Counted from the first letter of the stretch, positions 1-9,491 are shown. The stretch: 64,000 nucleotides of DNA from Microbacterium sp. Root61 (GCF_001427525.1 NZ_LMGU01000001.1:1335788-1399787), one strand, 5' to 3'. Notes: a model not told the origin generated them from the letters alone. Made by a program: numbers and translations.

Positions 1-573
1 ATCGCGTCGCTCCAGCGCCGCCTGGGCGTCACCACCGTCTACGTCACGCACGACCAGACCGAGGCCCTCACCATGGGCGACCGGATCGCCGTGCTCAAGG
101 ACGGCCTGCTGCAGCAGGTCGGCACCCCGCGCGACCTGTACGAGCGCCCGAAGAACGTCTTCGTGGCCGGCTTCATCGGCTCGCCCGCGATGAACCTGTT
201 CCCCGCCGACCTGGTCGAAGGCGGAGCGGCGTTCGGCACCGGCATCGCCGCCCTCGAGGCGGACACGCTCGGCAAGGCGCACGGCTCGCAGGTCACCATC
301 GGTGTGCGCCCCGAAGACATCGTGGTCGGCCCCGAAGACGGCAAGGGCCTGTCGGTCATCGTCGACCTCGTCGAAGAACTCGGCGCCGACGGCTACCTGT
401 ACGGCCACTCGGAGGTAGGCGGCAAGCGCACCGACATCGTCGCGCGCGTCGACGGCCGTCGTCACCCGAACGCGGGCGACACCGTGGTGCTCGCTCCGGT
501 TCCGGGACACGTCCACGTCTTCGACATCGAGAGCGGCGAGCGACTGACCGACAAGGCCATCGCGTCCGCCTGA
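1..573 (+). CDS. Sugar ABC transporter ATP-binding protein (MsmK/UgpC type), 3' part
   Basis: C-terminal part of an ATPase that energises carbohydrate importers at the inner face of the membrane. The gene runs off the left edge, and the frame is open from base 1. The visible start holds the H-loop region ([17 protein letters not shown]), followed by the ABC-to-TOBE junction ([20 protein letters not shown]) and the C-terminal OB-like regulatory domain typical of MalK/UgpC/MsmK proteins. Walker A, the signature motif and Walker B lie outside the window. Actinobacteria often use one such ATPase for many sugar importers, and the importer at 37.5-40.9 kb has no ATPase of its own, so this protein is a plausible partner. 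That pairing is inference. Confidence 0.93.
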   Translation: MASLQRRLGVTTVYVTHDQTEALTMGDRIAVLKDGLLQQVGTPRDLYERPKNVFVAGFIGSPAMNLFPADLVEGGAAFGTGIAALEADTLGKAHGSQVTIGVRPEDIVVGPEDGKGLSVIVDLVEELGADGYLYGHSEVGGKRTDIVARVDGRRHPNAGDTVVLAPVPGHVHVFDIESGERLTDKAIASA

Positions 574-641
574 GAAACGACGACACCGCGGCGCGGGTGG
601 GTCTCGGACCCTCCCGCGCCGCGGCGCATTCCAGGGGAGAA

Positions 642-1952
642 ATGACAGAAGCACTCAGCATCACCGCGAGTTCCGTCGATCCGGGACTGCTGACCCTGCC
701 CTGGTCCACGCCCCTCGCGGAGTGGCCGAGCAGCACCATCGTGTCGCTGCCGAAGGGCCTCTCCCGCCACCTGGTGCGCTTCGCGAACCTGTCCGGCCGT
801 GTCGTCGCCATCAAAGAGACGACCGTCGAGATGGCGCGACGCGAGTACGACATGCTCGGCAACCTCACCCGGCTGGATGCACCGTGCGTCGAGCGCGTCG
901 CGGTGGTCGCCGGGCGGACGGATGCCGCGGGCAAGCCCCTCCCGGCCGTCCTGGTCACCGCGCACCTGCGGTTCTCCCTCCCCTACCGGGCGCTGTTCAC
1001 CCAGGTCCTGCGGCCCAACACCGCCACACGCCTCGTGGACGCCCTCGCGCTGCTGCTCGTGCAGCTGCACAACGTCGGCTTCTTCTGGGGCGACGTGTCG
1101 CTGTCCAACACGCTGTTCCGCCGGGACGCCGGCGCATTCTCGGCCTACCTCGTGGACGCCGAGACCGGCGAGCTGCACGAGAGTGGACTCACCCCGGGTC
1201 AGCGGGCGCACGACCTGGATGTCGCCCGCACGAACATCGCCGGCGAGATCATGGACCTCGAGGCGGGCGGACGACTCGAAGGCGGCGTGGATGCCGTCGC
1301 CATCGCCGACGGCATCATGTCCTCCTATCAGTCGCTGTGGGCCGCCCTCACCGACCAGGAGACCTTCGCCGCCGACGAGTCCTGGCGCATCACCGAGCGC
1401 GTGCAGCGCCTCAACGACCTCGGCTTCGACATCGGCGAGATGTCGATCCAGGCGACCGCCGACGGCACCAAGGTGTCGATCGAGCCGAAGGTGGTCGACG
1501 CCGGTCACCACCAGCGTCGCCTCATCCGCCTCACCGGACTCGACGTCGAGGAGAACCAGGCGCGTCGCCTGCTCAACGACCTCGACGAGTTCCGCGCGCG
1601 CAGCTCGCGCCAGGGCGAGGACGACGAGGAGATGGTCGCGCACGAGTGGCTGACTCGCGTGTTCGAGCCCGTCGTGAAGGCCATCCCTTTCGACCTGCGG
1701 TCGAAGCTCGAGCCCGCCGAGGTGTTCCACCAGGTCCTCGAGCACCGCTGGTACATGTCGCAGGCGCGCGGACGCGCCGTGCCGCTGGCCGAGGTGCTCA
1801 CCTCGTACATCGACGACGTGCTGCGTCACCGCCGCGACGAGGCGACCCTGATGGGACCGCCGACCGAGACCATGTCGCTGCCGGTCATCACGAGCGCCAT
1901 CCCGCTGCCCGACGACGAGGCCGACGCCATCGACTGGCGCGATCTGGTCTGA
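642..1952 (+). CDS. DUF4032 / lipopolysaccharide-kinase-like protein
   Basis: 436 aa; no characterised role known to me. It matches the actinobacterial DUF4032 family, which carries a degenerate Kdo/WaaP-type kinase fold. A catalytic-loop-like segment is visible (LHNVGFFWGDVSLSNTLF, about residues 141-158), followed by a VDAETGE stretch that resembles a DFG loop. The C-terminal half is the family-specific domain. The ATG at 642 was chosen because AGGGGAGA ends directly upstream of it; an in-frame ATG at 597 lacks a ribosome site. The gene stands alone between the ATPase and a convergent oxidoreductase gene. Confidence 0.85.
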   Translation: MTEALSITASSVDPGLLTLPWSTPLAEWPSSTIVSLPKGLSRHLVRFANLSGRVVAIKETTVEMARREYDMLGNLTRLDAPCVERVAVVAGRTDAAGKPLPAVLVTAHLRFSLPYRALFTQVLRPNTATRLVDALALLLVQLHNVGFFWGDVSLSNTLFRRDAGAFSAYLVDAETGELHESGLTPGQRAHDLDVARTNIAGEIMDLEAGGRLEGGVDAVAIADGIMSSYQSLWAALTDQETFAADESWRITERVQRLNDLGFDIGEMSIQATADGTKVSIEPKVVDAGHHQRRLIRLTGLDVEENQARRLLNDLDEFRARSSRQGEDDEEMVAHEWLTRVFEPVVKAIPFDLRSKLEPAEVFHQVLEHRWYMSQARGRAVPLAEVLTSYIDDVLRHRRDEATLMGPPTETMSLPVITSAIPLPDDEADAIDWRDLV

Positions 1953-1994
1953 GTCGCGGCATCCGCTCTGCGACGGATCGGCCGCCGCGACGGA

Positions 1995-2636
1995 TCAGTA
2001 CCCGACGGTGAAGCGCTCCCGCGAGTGCTTCGGCTCTTCGATCTCGTCGAGCACGGCGACTGCGAGGTCTGCCCCGGAGATGTAGGACTCGCCGGCGTCG
2101 TCGGTCACCAGGACGTCGCCGCCGGTGCGGTACGTGCCGGTGCGCTCGCCCGGGTTCCAGAAGCCGAAGCCGCCGGCGGGATGCACGTAGAACCAGTCGC
2201 GCGCCGCGGGACCGGCCTGGAGGTCCTCGAGGATGCCGATCGCCTCGAGTGCCTCGGGCTTGTACTCCTCGGTGAACGACGGCTGGTCGACGAGTCGCTC
2301 GCCGCCCTCGGCGATCAGGCTGCCGCCGGCGCCGCCGATGACGCCGATCCGCACGGTCATGGGCAGTTCGGCGACGAGCTCGGCGACGTTCGTGCGGACG
2401 CTGCCGAGCATGTTGCCGCGCGCCGGAACCGTCGAGACGACGACGTCGACGCCGTCGATCTCGGCCAGCAGACCCGGAACGTCCAGCAGGGTGCCCTCGA
2501 TGTACGTGGCACCCACGATGCGCTCCGTCGGCACCGAGCGCGCGACGGAGACCACCGTGTGACCACGACGCACCCCCTCGGCGACGATGTGGCTGCCGGC
2601 ATAGCCGGTTCCTCCGATGACGGCGATCCGGGTCAT
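1995..2636 (-). CDS. NAD(P)-binding Rossmann-fold oxidoreductase/epimerase-like protein
   Basis: 213 aa. The N-terminus shows a Rossmann dinucleotide-binding motif (IAVIGGTGYAGSHI, a GxxGxxG pattern near residues 8-14) typical of atypical short-chain dehydrogenases and NmrA/YwnB-like NAD(P)H-binding proteins. There is no clear catalytic YxxxK pair, so it may be a redox sensor or a reductase of unknown substrate. It is convergent with the DUF4032 gene and separated from it by about 40 bases. rlmB lies upstream in the same direction, 63 bases away, and probably has its own transcript. Confidence 0.82.
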   Translation of the reverse strand: MTRIAVIGGTGYAGSHIVAEGVRRGHTVVSVARSVPTERIVGATYIEGTLLDVPGLLAEIDGVDVVVSTVPARGNMLGSVRTNVAELVAELPMTVRIGVIGGAGGSLIAEGGERLVDQPSFTEEYKPEALEAIGILEDLQAGPAARDWFYVHPAGGFGFWNPGERTGTYRTGGDVLVTDDAGESYISGADLAVAVLDEIEEPKHSRERFTVGY

Positions 2637-2699
2637 GGTCTTCCTCTCGACGACGATGTCAGGGTCAACGCCACAGGCCGCGGCGCTGACCCGATGTGC

Positions 2700-3692
2700 T
2701 CAGGACTGTGCGGCCCGCAGGGTGGAGACCTGGTAGAGCGCGACGGATGCCGCGATCCCGGCGTTGAGCGACTCGGTCGCCGCCTCGATCGGGATCGACA
2801 CGATCTGGTCGCAGTTCTCGGTCACCAGGCGGGAGAGGCCCTTACCCTCGGACCCCACGACGATCACGACGGGGCGATCGGCGAGCTCCAGCGCGGGAAG
2901 CGACACGTCGCCCCCGCCGTCCAGGCCCAGGATGAACACACCCTGCTTCTTGAAGTCCTTGAGCGTGCTCGTGAGGTTCGGGGCGATGGCGACGGGAAGC
3001 CGCGCCGCGGCGCCCGCGCTCGTCTTCCATGCCGCGCTGTTCACACTGGCCGACCGACGTTGCGGGATGATGATGCCGTGACCGCCGAACGCGGCGGTGG
3101 AGCGGATGATCGCACCGAGGTTGCGCGGGTCGGTGATGCCGTCAAGCGCGATGAACAGCGGAACCTTGCCCTTGTCGATGACCTTCTCGAGCAGGTCCTG
3201 CGGGTGCGCGTACTCGTACGGCGGCACCTTGATCGCGACGCCCTGGTGCACGCCGTCGAAACCGGCCATGCGGTCGAGCTCCGGACGCGTGACCTCCATC
3301 ACCGGGATGCCGCGGTTCGTCGCCAGCGACAGCATCTCCTTGACACGGTCGTCCATCTCCACGCGCTGCGCGATGTAGAACGCCGTCGCGGGGATCTTGG
3401 CGCGGAGGGCCTCGAGCACCGAGTTGCGGCCGGTGACCGTTTCGGTGTCGTCGTCCTTCTTCGCCGCGCGCGGGCGCGCCTGCGCCTGCCCGGCGGGCTT
3501 GCCGCGGCCACCGGCCGCCGCGTACCGCTCCTGTGCCGCCTTGCGCTTGCCGGCGGGGTGCCAGGCGCGGTCTTCGGCCTTCGGGGTCGGTCCGCGGCCT
3601 TCGAGGGACCGCTTGTTCTTGCCGCCGGTGCCCTTGGTGGGCCCCTTCTTGTTGCCCTTGCTTGCGCCGGGGCGTCCAGGCTTGCCAGCCAT
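2700..3692 (-). CDS. rlmB: 23S rRNA (guanosine-2'-O-)-methyltransferase, SpoU/TrmH family
   Basis: 330 aa. A SPOUT methyltransferase that puts a 2'-O-methyl group on a guanosine of 23S rRNA using SAM. It has a lysine/glycine-rich N-terminal tail of about 75 residues, common in actinobacteria and probably RNA-contacting. An L30-like substrate-binding domain follows, then the trefoil-knot domain with motif 1 (DPRNLGAIIRS), motif 2 (VVGSEGKGLSRLV) and motif 3 (SIPIEAATESLNAGIAAS). The start overlaps the cysS stop by one base (TGATG), so the two are translationally coupled. The cysS-rlmB pair is conserved across actinobacteria, including M. tuberculosis. Confidence 0.95.
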   Translation of the reverse strand: MAGKPGRPGASKGNKKGPTKGTGGKNKRSLEGRGPTPKAEDRAWHPAGKRKAAQERYAAAGGRGKPAGQAQARPRAAKKDDDTETVTGRNSVLEALRAKIPATAFYIAQRVEMDDRVKEMLSLATNRGIPVMEVTRPELDRMAGFDGVHQGVAIKVPPYEYAHPQDLLEKVIDKGKVPLFIALDGITDPRNLGAIIRSTAAFGGHGIIIPQRRSASVNSAAWKTSAGAAARLPVAIAPNLTSTLKDFKKQGVFILGLDGGGDVSLPALELADRPVVIVVGSEGKGLSRLVTENCDQIVSIPIEAATESLNAGIAASVALYQVSTLRAAQS

Positions 3693-5134
3693 CAGTTCTC
3701 CTTCTGCGGGGCCTTCGCCCCGGTAGCCCCGACGCGAGACGGAGCGTCGGCGACGCTCCAGTGTGTGCCGTCGGCGGCATCTTCAAGTGTGATTCCGGCG
3801 GCGGCGATCGCATCGCGGATGCGATCGGCCCCCGTCCAGTCCTTCATCGCGCGGGCATCGGCCCGCTGCGCGATCATCGTCCGCACGAGGGCGTCCAGAG
3901 CGGATGCCTCAGCCGAGGCATCCGTCTGCTGCCACTGCGGCGACATCGGGTTGATTCCGAGGATGTCCGTCATGACGGACACCTCGCCGGCGATCGTGCG
4001 GGCGGTCTCGAGATCGCCCGCGTCCAGCGCGGTGTTGCCCTCGCGCACGCGGGCATGGATGACGGCGAGGGCCTGCGGCACTCCGAGGTCGTCATCCATC
4101 GCCGCTGCGAAGTCTTCGTTGCCGTACGAGAACCAGCCGAAGTCGCCCGCGCGGGTGACTCGGGCCAGGAAGGTGCGGATCCGCTCGAGCGCGGCCTCGG
4201 CCTCGTCGAACGTCTTGTCGGAGACGTCGAGGTTCGAGCGGTAGTGCGCCGCGCCGAGGGCGTAGCGCACGACCAACGGGTCGCGGGTGCCGAGCACGTC
4301 TTCGGCCAGGACGAAGTTGAACAGCGACTTCGACATCTTCTGGCCATCGACGGTGACCAGGCCGTTGTGCACCCAGTACCGCGCGAACGCGTCGCCCGCC
4401 GCGGCGGACTGCGCGAGCTCGTTCTCGTGGTGCGGGAAGCGCAGGTCCAGGCCGCCGCCGTGGATGTCGAACTCGGGCCCGAGGTAGCGGCGCGACATGG
4501 CGGAGCACTCGATGTGCCAGCCGGGTCGTCCGGGGCCCCACGGGGAGTCCCAGATCGCCGTCGCGGGCTCGTCGGGCTTGGCGCCCTTCCACAGCGCGAA
4601 GTCGCGCGGATCGCGCTTGCCGCGCGGATCGGCGTCTTCGGCCGGCTCCATGGCGTCCAGGGACTGACGCGTCAGCGCGCCGTACTGCGGCCACGACCGC
4701 ACGTCGAAGTACACATCGCCCGCGGCGGCGTAGGCATGGCCGGCGTCGATGAGACGCTCGATGAGCTCCTGCATCTGCGGGATCGACGCGGTGGCGCGCG
4801 GCTCGTACGTCGGCGGGAGGATGCCGATCGCGGCATACGCCGAGGAGAACGCGAGCTCCATGCGGTATGCCAGCGCCCACCACGGCTCATCCGCGGTGGC
4901 GTTCACCAGCACCTTGTCGTCGATGTCGGTGACGTTGCGGACGAAGGTCACGCGACCGAACCGGTGGGCGAGCCAACGTCGCAGGATGTCGAACGTCAGG
5001 GCGCCGCGCAGGTGGCCGATATGCGGGCCGGACTGCACCGTCGGACCGCAGACGTAGACGGTGATGTTGTCCGGATCCATCGGCACGAACTCGCGCAGCT
5101 GCTGCGCTTTGGTGTCGTAGAGCTGGACTGTCAC
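3692..5134 (-). CDS. cysS: Cysteinyl-tRNA synthetase
   Basis: 480 aa, a class I aminoacyl-tRNA synthetase that charges tRNA-Cys in the cytoplasm. It shows the zinc-ligand cysteine in YVCGPTVQ, the HIGH-type motif (PHIGHLRG), a second zinc cluster with HHENE, and KMSKS (GQKMSKSLF). The GTG start has no clear ribosome site. TAAGCT sits 6 bases upstream on the minus strand, so the mRNA may be leaderless. The gene is coupled to rlmB. The companion ispDF/carD block of other actinobacteria lies further right, separated here by a DMT transporter, a GNAT gene and a repeat region. Confidence 0.97.
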   Translation of the reverse strand: MTVQLYDTKAQQLREFVPMDPDNITVYVCGPTVQSGPHIGHLRGALTFDILRRWLAHRFGRVTFVRNVTDIDDKVLVNATADEPWWALAYRMELAFSSAYAAIGILPPTYEPRATASIPQMQELIERLIDAGHAYAAAGDVYFDVRSWPQYGALTRQSLDAMEPAEDADPRGKRDPRDFALWKGAKPDEPATAIWDSPWGPGRPGWHIECSAMSRRYLGPEFDIHGGGLDLRFPHHENELAQSAAAGDAFARYWVHNGLVTVDGQKMSKSLFNFVLAEDVLGTRDPLVVRYALGAAHYRSNLDVSDKTFDEAEAALERIRTFLARVTRAGDFGWFSYGNEDFAAAMDDDLGVPQALAVIHARVREGNTALDAGDLETARTIAGEVSVMTDILGINPMSPQWQQTDASAEASALDALVRTMIAQRADARAMKDWTGADRIRDAIAAAGITLEDAADGTHWSVADAPSRVGATGAKAPQKEN

Positions 5135-5209
5135 TGGTATAGCTTACCGGCGCGGCATCCGCATCACCTGGGCGCGCGGTGCGTGTGCTCGAACCTGTAC
5201 AACTGAAGT

Positions 5210-6142
5210 GTGCTTCCCGTCCTGGCCGTGCTCGCCGCGGCGCTCCTGTTCGGCACGACGGGCACCTCCCAGGCTCTCGGCCCCGAGGGGACCACCCCGC
5301 TGTCGGTCGGCGCGGTGCGCCTGGTGATCGGGGGCACCGGACTGGCGCTGATCGCGTTCACCCTCGCCCGTCGGCATGCCCGACGACGGATGGATGCCGC
5401 GCCTCGGCCGCGCCTGACCTGGCGCCCGCTGTCGCTCATGGTCTTGACCGGCCTGTGCCTGGCCGTGTACCAGCCGCTGTTCTTCCTCGGGACCGACCGC
5501 AACGGCGTCGCGATCGGCACGGTGGTCGCCCTCGGTTCCGCCCCGGTTCTGGCCGGACTCCTGGAGTGGGCGCTCACGCGACGGGCCCCCTCCGGGGTCT
5601 GGGTCGCGGCGACCGCCGCCGCGACGCTCGGTGTCGTGCTGCTCGGGTTCGGCGGCGCGGCCGGAACCAGCACCGGGACGGACCCGATCGGGCTCCTCGG
5701 CAGTGTCGGGGCCGGGGCATCCTTCGCCGTCATCGCCAACGCGCAGCGACGACTCCTGGACGCGGGCTGGGACCCGTTCACCGTCGTCGGGGCGATGGGC
5801 GTCAGCTCGGCCGTGATCTCGGCGTGTGCGCTGCCGTTCGTCGATCTGGCATGGCTGCAGACCTCCGCCGGTGTGGTGCTCGCGCTGTGGCTGGGCCTGG
5901 GCACCATCTCCGTCGCGTACGTGCTGTTCACGTGGGGATTGAGCGGTCTCACGGCCGCGACCGCCGCAACACTGACCCTCGGCGAGCCCCTGACCGCCAG
6001 CATCCTGGGCATCACCGTGCTCGGGGAGCGGCTCTCGGTGCTCGCGATCGTGGGGCTCGTCATACTCGCGCTCGGGCTCGCCCTCCTGGCCTGGGGGTCG
6101 CGCAGCCCGCGCGATCCGGCTCCGTTCGCCGTGGAGGGCTGA
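5210..6142 (+). CDS. EamA/DMT-family membrane transporter
   Basis: 310 aa, predicted to cross the membrane about ten times, with the internally duplicated EamA layout of drug/metabolite transporters. It begins with a hydrophobic helix (LPVLAVLAAALLFGTTGTS) and shows the glycine/proline-rich second-half helix (TLTLGEPLTASILGITVLGE) that marks the family. The substrate cannot be read from sequence; relatives export amino acids or metabolites. The GTG at 5210 is the first start. TACAAC lies a few bases upstream, so the transcript may be leaderless. A GNAT gene follows after 3 bases and is probably cotranscribed. Confidence 0.87.
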   Translation: MLPVLAVLAAALLFGTTGTSQALGPEGTTPLSVGAVRLVIGGTGLALIAFTLARRHARRRMDAAPRPRLTWRPLSLMVLTGLCLAVYQPLFFLGTDRNGVAIGTVVALGSAPVLAGLLEWALTRRAPSGVWVAATAAATLGVVLLGFGGAAGTSTGTDPIGLLGSVGAGASFAVIANAQRRLLDAGWDPFTVVGAMGVSSAVISACALPFVDLAWLQTSAGVVLALWLGLGTISVAYVLFTWGLSGLTAATAATLTLGEPLTASILGITVLGERLSVLAIVGLVILALGLALLAWGSRSPRDPAPFAVEG

Positions 6143-6145
6143 AGC

Positions 6146-6601
6146 GTGGAGATCCGGGTGGACGACCTCAGCGGCGCTGAGACGCGCGCACTCGTGGCGC
6201 GGCATCTGGACGGGATGCGGGATGCCTCGCCGGCCGACAGCGTCCACGCCCTTGGTGTGGAGGACCTGCGGGGCGCGGCCGTGACGTTCTGGTCGGCCTG
6301 GATCGACGGGGAGCTCGCCGGGATCGGCGCGCTGAAGCGGATCGACGCAGACCGCGGCGAGCTGAAGTCGATGCGCGTGCACGATGACTTCCGCGGAACC
6401 GGAGTCGGGCGGGCGCTGCTGCGGCACATCGTGGTGGCCGCCCGCGAGCGCGGCATGACGAGCCTGTGGCTGGAGACCGGGTCGACCGCGGAGTTCGAGC
6501 CCGCACAGCGGCTGTATGCGAGCGAGGGCTTCACCCTCTGCGGCCCGTTCGCGGACTACGCCCTCGACCCGCACTCGGTCTTCATGACCCGCGCCGTATA
6601 G
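6146..6601 (+). CDS. GNAT-family N-acetyltransferase
   Basis: 151 aa, a single GNAT domain that transfers an acetyl group from acetyl-CoA to an amine. The pantetheine-binding motif A is clear (RGTGVGRALLRHIV, about residues 93-106), after a strand carrying LKSMRVHDDF. The C-terminal YASEGF element is also typical. It starts with GTG three bases after the DMT transporter stop, so the two probably form an operon. The acceptor substrate is unknown. The 450 bases downstream are non-coding and carry two repeat copies. Confidence 0.87.
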   Translation: MEIRVDDLSGAETRALVARHLDGMRDASPADSVHALGVEDLRGAAVTFWSAWIDGELAGIGALKRIDADRGELKSMRVHDDFRGTGVGRALLRHIVVAARERGMTSLWLETGSTAEFEPAQRLYASEGFTLCGPFADYALDPHSVFMTRAV

Positions 6602-6661
6602 CTCCGCCCTCGTCCGCGCGAACGCCCGTGTCACGTTTCGCACGCCCACACGTGGCGTGGC

Positions 6662-6720
6662 GCGAGCTCGCAACTATCGCCACTTTTCAGCGCGAGAAGT
6701 GGCCGTTTCTATGAGCTCGC
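6662..6720. repeat. REP-like palindromic repeat, copy 1
   Basis: A 59-base unit that begins and ends with the same palindromic octamer (GCGAGCTC...GAGCTCGC). The two halves form an imperfect hairpin with about 18 of 26 arm positions pairing, around a short central loop. It matches copy 2 at 52 of 59 positions, and the match continues through a 15-base tail to 6735. Confidence 0.8.
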
Positions 6721-6877
6721 GTGTTCCGGGCACCCGATCACCTGATCACGCTCGGCGGGTGCGTCCCGGCGCCCGACGGACCTGCGCCGGCCGCGGGGGA
6801 CGGCCAGGCACCGAGCAGGACGCACAATCTGTCGACACCGCCCATCCGGGGCCGCTCACTCTGCAGCACGACGTTTC

Positions 6878-6936
6878 GCGAGCTCGCAAATATGGCCACT
6901 TTCCACCTCGAGAAGCGGCCGTTTCTGTGAGCTCGC
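6878..6936. repeat. REP-like palindromic repeat, copy 2
   Basis: The second copy of the 59-base unit, in the same orientation as copy 1 and of identical length. Its hairpin is slightly better, with about 20 of 26 arm positions pairing between GCGAGCTCGCAAATATGGCC and the opposite arm. The shared tail extends to 6951. The arm differences look like drift of an element that duplicated. Confidence 0.8.
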
Positions 6937-7053
6937 GTGTTCCGGCCACCCGGGCGCCGGCCACCCGGTCACGCGCGGCCACGGCGGCCCGACACACGAC
7001 GGAGAGGCGCTGCGGCGGTACGGCCATGCGGCGCTGCGGCGGCGCACCGCGGG

Positions 7054-8256
7054 TCAGGCGGGGACGAGGAGGGCTACGGCGAAGGCGGCGACGCCCTCGC
7101 CCCGGCCGGTGAAGCCGAGGCCGTCGGTCGTGGTCGCGCTGAGGGAGACGGATGCTCCGCCCAACGCCGCGGAGAGGACCGACTCCGCCTCGGCGCGGCG
7201 CGCGGAGAACCGCGGGCGATTCGCCTGCACCTGCACCGAGACGTTGCCCACGCGCCACCCGGCCTCGCCGAGGAGCCCGAGCGTGCGGCGCAGGAACACC
7301 TCGGCGTGGGCACCGGCGTACTCGGGGTGATCCGTGCCGAAGTGCGTGCCGATGTCGCCGAGTCCTGCCGCGGCCAGAAGCGCGTCGACGATCGCGTGTG
7401 CGACCGCGTCGCCGTCGGAGTGTCCCGACAGCGCCTGCTCCCCCGGCCACTCCAGCCCGGCGAGCCACAGCGCGCCCTCGCCGCCGAACCCGTGCACGTC
7501 CGTGCCGAGGCCGACGCGCGGCATCATCGGCGCCGCGTTCAACGACACGGAAGGAGCGACCGGCAGCGGCGCGACCAGACCCCGGGCGCGCTCGAGGTCG
7601 GCGGGAGTCGTGATCTTGAACGCCCGCGGGTCGCCCTCGACCACCGCGACGCGATGCCCGGCGGCGGCTACCAGGGCCGCGTCGTCGGTGAAATCCTGAT
7701 CGGCGCGGCGGTAGGCGGCATCCAGCACCGCGCGATCGAAGCCCTGCGGCGTCTGGGCTGCGGCGAGCTCGGCCCGGTCGACGGCGGCGATCACATCCGC
7801 GCCTGCCACGCGCTTGATCGTGTCGACCACCGGCGTCACGGGGATGACACCCGGCGCGTCGATGCCGACGGCGGCGATGACCCGCTCGAACACGGCCGGC
7901 GGGGTCAGCGCCCGGGCCGCATCGTGCACGAGCACGACCTCGACATCGGGCCACACCGCGTGCAGACCCGCCGCGACAGAGTCCTGCCGCGTCGCGCCAC
8001 CGGTGACGACCGAAACGAGGTCGCGGCGGTCCCCCGCGGTTTCCAGGGCATCGGTCAGCGCCGCGCCTTCCCGACCCACGGGCGCCACGATCACCACCTG
8101 CGCGAGCGGTGCCGCGAAGACACCGCTCAGCGCATGACGGAGAATCGTGTGCTCATCGAGCCCGACGAACGCCTTGGGAGCGCCCGCGCCGAGGCGCGTG
8201 CCGGAACCCGCCGCCACGACGATGACGCAGACACGGGGTACAGGTGCGATGCTCAC
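7054..8256 (-). CDS. ispDF: Bifunctional IspD/IspF (MEP cytidylyltransferase / MECDP synthase)
   Basis: 400 aa, a fusion of two enzymes of the non-mevalonate isoprenoid pathway. Residues 8-230 are IspD, which makes CDP-methylerythritol from MEP and CTP; it shows the nucleotidyltransferase signature AAGSGTRLG and VHDAARAL. Residues 245-400 are IspF, which forms 2-C-methyl-D-erythritol 2,4-cyclodiphosphate; it shows the metal-binding DVH (D253, H255), the [19 protein letters not shown] segment and [14 protein letters not shown]. The two functions are separate genes in mycobacteria. carD lies directly upstream, as in most actinobacteria. Confidence 0.96.
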   Translation of the reverse strand: MSIAPVPRVCVIVVAAGSGTRLGAGAPKAFVGLDEHTILRHALSGVFAAPLAQVVIVAPVGREGAALTDALETAGDRRDLVSVVTGGATRQDSVAAGLHAVWPDVEVVLVHDAARALTPPAVFERVIAAVGIDAPGVIPVTPVVDTIKRVAGADVIAAVDRAELAAAQTPQGFDRAVLDAAYRRADQDFTDDAALVAAAGHRVAVVEGDPRAFKITTPADLERARGLVAPLPVAPSVSLNAAPMMPRVGLGTDVHGFGGEGALWLAGLEWPGEQALSGHSDGDAVAHAIVDALLAAAGLGDIGTHFGTDHPEYAGAHAEVFLRRTLGLLGEAGWRVGNVSVQVQANRPRFSARRAEAESVLSAALGGASVSLSATTTDGLGFTGRGEGVAAFAVALLVPA

Positions 8257-8322
8257 GCCACGAGGCTAGCCTGTGGCGGCACCACAAGTAGTGCCCGCTC
8301 ACGCGAGCCGTACCAGCGGGCC

Positions 8323-8805
8323 TCAGGAGGCGAGGACCTCGTCGAGCACGACGCCGGCCTTCTCCTCGTCGGTCTTCTCTGCGAGCGCGAGCTCGGAGAT
8401 GAGGATCTGACGAGCCTTGGCCAGCATGCGCTTCTCGCCTGCAGAAAGTCCGCGGTCCTGATCGCGGCGCCACAGGTCGCGTACGACCTCGCTGACCTTG
8501 ATCACATCGCCGGAAGCGAGCTTCTCGAGGTTCGCCTTGTACCGGCGGGACCAGTTCGTGGGCTCCTCGGTGAAGGGTGCACGCAGCACCTCGAAGACGC
8601 GGTCGAGGCCCTCTTTGCCGATCACGTCGCGCACTCCGACCAGATCCACGTTGTCTGCCGGAACCTCGATCGTGAGATCGCCCTGCGTCACTCGAAGCTT
8701 GAGATAAACCTTCTCTTCACCTTTGATGATCCGGGTCTTCACTTCGGAGATCGTCGCAGCCCCGTGGTGGGGGTAAACGACCGTTTCGCCAACCTCAAAA
8801 AGCAT
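8323..8805 (-). CDS. carD: CarD-family RNA polymerase-binding transcription regulator
   Basis: 160 aa. CarD binds the RNA polymerase beta subunit and the upstream edge of the bubble, stabilising open complexes at rRNA and other promoters. It begins with the conserved [17 protein letters not shown]. The RNA-polymerase interaction domain spans about residues 1-55, followed by a helical DNA-binding domain with the conserved tryptophan in [14 protein letters not shown] start at the inner ATG (8805) because AAAGGA sits about 9 bases upstream and it matches the family start; an ATG 36 bases further out would add a non-conserved tail. ispDF follows. Confidence 0.95.
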   Translation of the reverse strand: MLFEVGETVVYPHHGAATISEVKTRIIKGEEKVYLKLRVTQGDLTIEVPADNVDLVGVRDVIGKEGLDRVFEVLRAPFTEEPTNWSRRYKANLEKLASGDVIKVSEVVRDLWRRDQDRGLSAGEKRMLAKARQILISELALAEKTDEEKAGVVLDEVLAS

Positions 8806-8942
8806 GCAGTTATGTCCTTTCGGCAACCTCAAGGATACCACAGGCTAAATACGCTAAGGTTTGCGCCGCACACCGTGGGTGGGCCTGCACGTGGGACGCC
8901 GACCCCATAGACTGCAATGGTCAGTCGACCCTTGGAGGATCA

Positions 8943-9416
8943 GTGAAATCGCGTCTCTTCGCGTCCGTCGCCCTGGGCGCCGCCGTCATGCTCGGCGCGA
9001 GCGGGTGCAGCATGATCTCCCCGCAGGCGACGACCATCCAGTACTCGCCCTCGGACGGCGTCTACGTGGAGAACTCCGGACCGCTGAAGGTCCGCAACGT
9101 TCTGATCGTCGCCAACGAAGACGGCTCGCAGGGCAACCTCATCGCCGCGATCGTCAACGACACGGCCGAGACCCAGACGCTCCGCATGGAGATCGGTGAG
9201 GGCTCCGGCGTGATCGAGAAGTCCGTGCGCGTGCCGGCCAACACGATCCTCAGCTTCGGCACCGAAGAGACCGAGCCGCTCCTCCTGGACGGCCTGGACA
9301 CGATGCCCGGGGCCGACATCCCCATCTACTTCCAGTCCGGTGACAGCGACGGCACGGTCGTGTCGGTCGCCGTGCTCGACGGTGCGCAGAAGTACCTCGC
9401 GCACCTCGTTCCCTGA
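8943..9416 (+). CDS. Secreted lipoprotein of unknown function
   Basis: 157 aa. It has a lipoprotein signal peptide with lipobox LGASGC (cysteine near residue 22), so the mature protein is predicted to be lipid-anchored outside the membrane. The rest is a compact beta-rich domain (VENSGPLKVRNVLIVANE and similar strands) without catalytic motifs I recognise. GGAGG lies just upstream of the GTG start. It sits between carD and the regX3-senX3 pair, a position I associate with Microbacteriaceae. A palindromic terminator follows at once. Confidence 0.85.
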   Translation: MKSRLFASVALGAAVMLGASGCSMISPQATTIQYSPSDGVYVENSGPLKVRNVLIVANEDGSQGNLIAAIVNDTAETQTLRMEIGEGSGVIEKSVRVPANTILSFGTEETEPLLLDGLDTMPGADIPIYFQSGDSDGTVVSVAVLDGAQKYLAHLVP

Positions 9417-9438
9417 CGCAGGACCCGCGGGTCCTGCG
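9417..9438. terminator. Perfect palindromic terminator between lipoprotein gene and regX3
   Basis: A 22-base perfect inverted repeat with arms CGCAGGACC and GGTCCTGCG, starting immediately after the lipoprotein stop. The regX3 gene converges from the other side (stop at 9492), so the hairpin probably ends transcription in both directions. There is no strong T-run, as is usual in high-GC actinobacteria. Confidence 0.65.
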
Positions 9439-9491
9439 CTCCCGCCTCGGCGGAACGCAGGACCGCAGGTTCAGTCCTCACAGCGGCGCTG

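Larger units (their letters stand above)
6602..7053. other. 452-base non-coding stretch containing two palindromic repeats
   Basis: This gap lies between the GNAT gene and the 3' end of ispDF. Open frames here have no recognisable protein content, ribosome site or conserved motif, and I reject them. The region holds two copies of a 59-base imperfect palindrome (listed separately), about 216 bases apart. Each is followed by the same short tail (GTGTTCCGG, one variable base, CACCC). No tRNA, transposase fragment or promoter could be recognised. Confidence 0.7.

Noticed and set aside
6657..7112. Open frames across the repeat-bearing gap
   Set aside because: They cross both repeats, have Arg/Gly/Pro-rich low-complexity products and no ribosome site.
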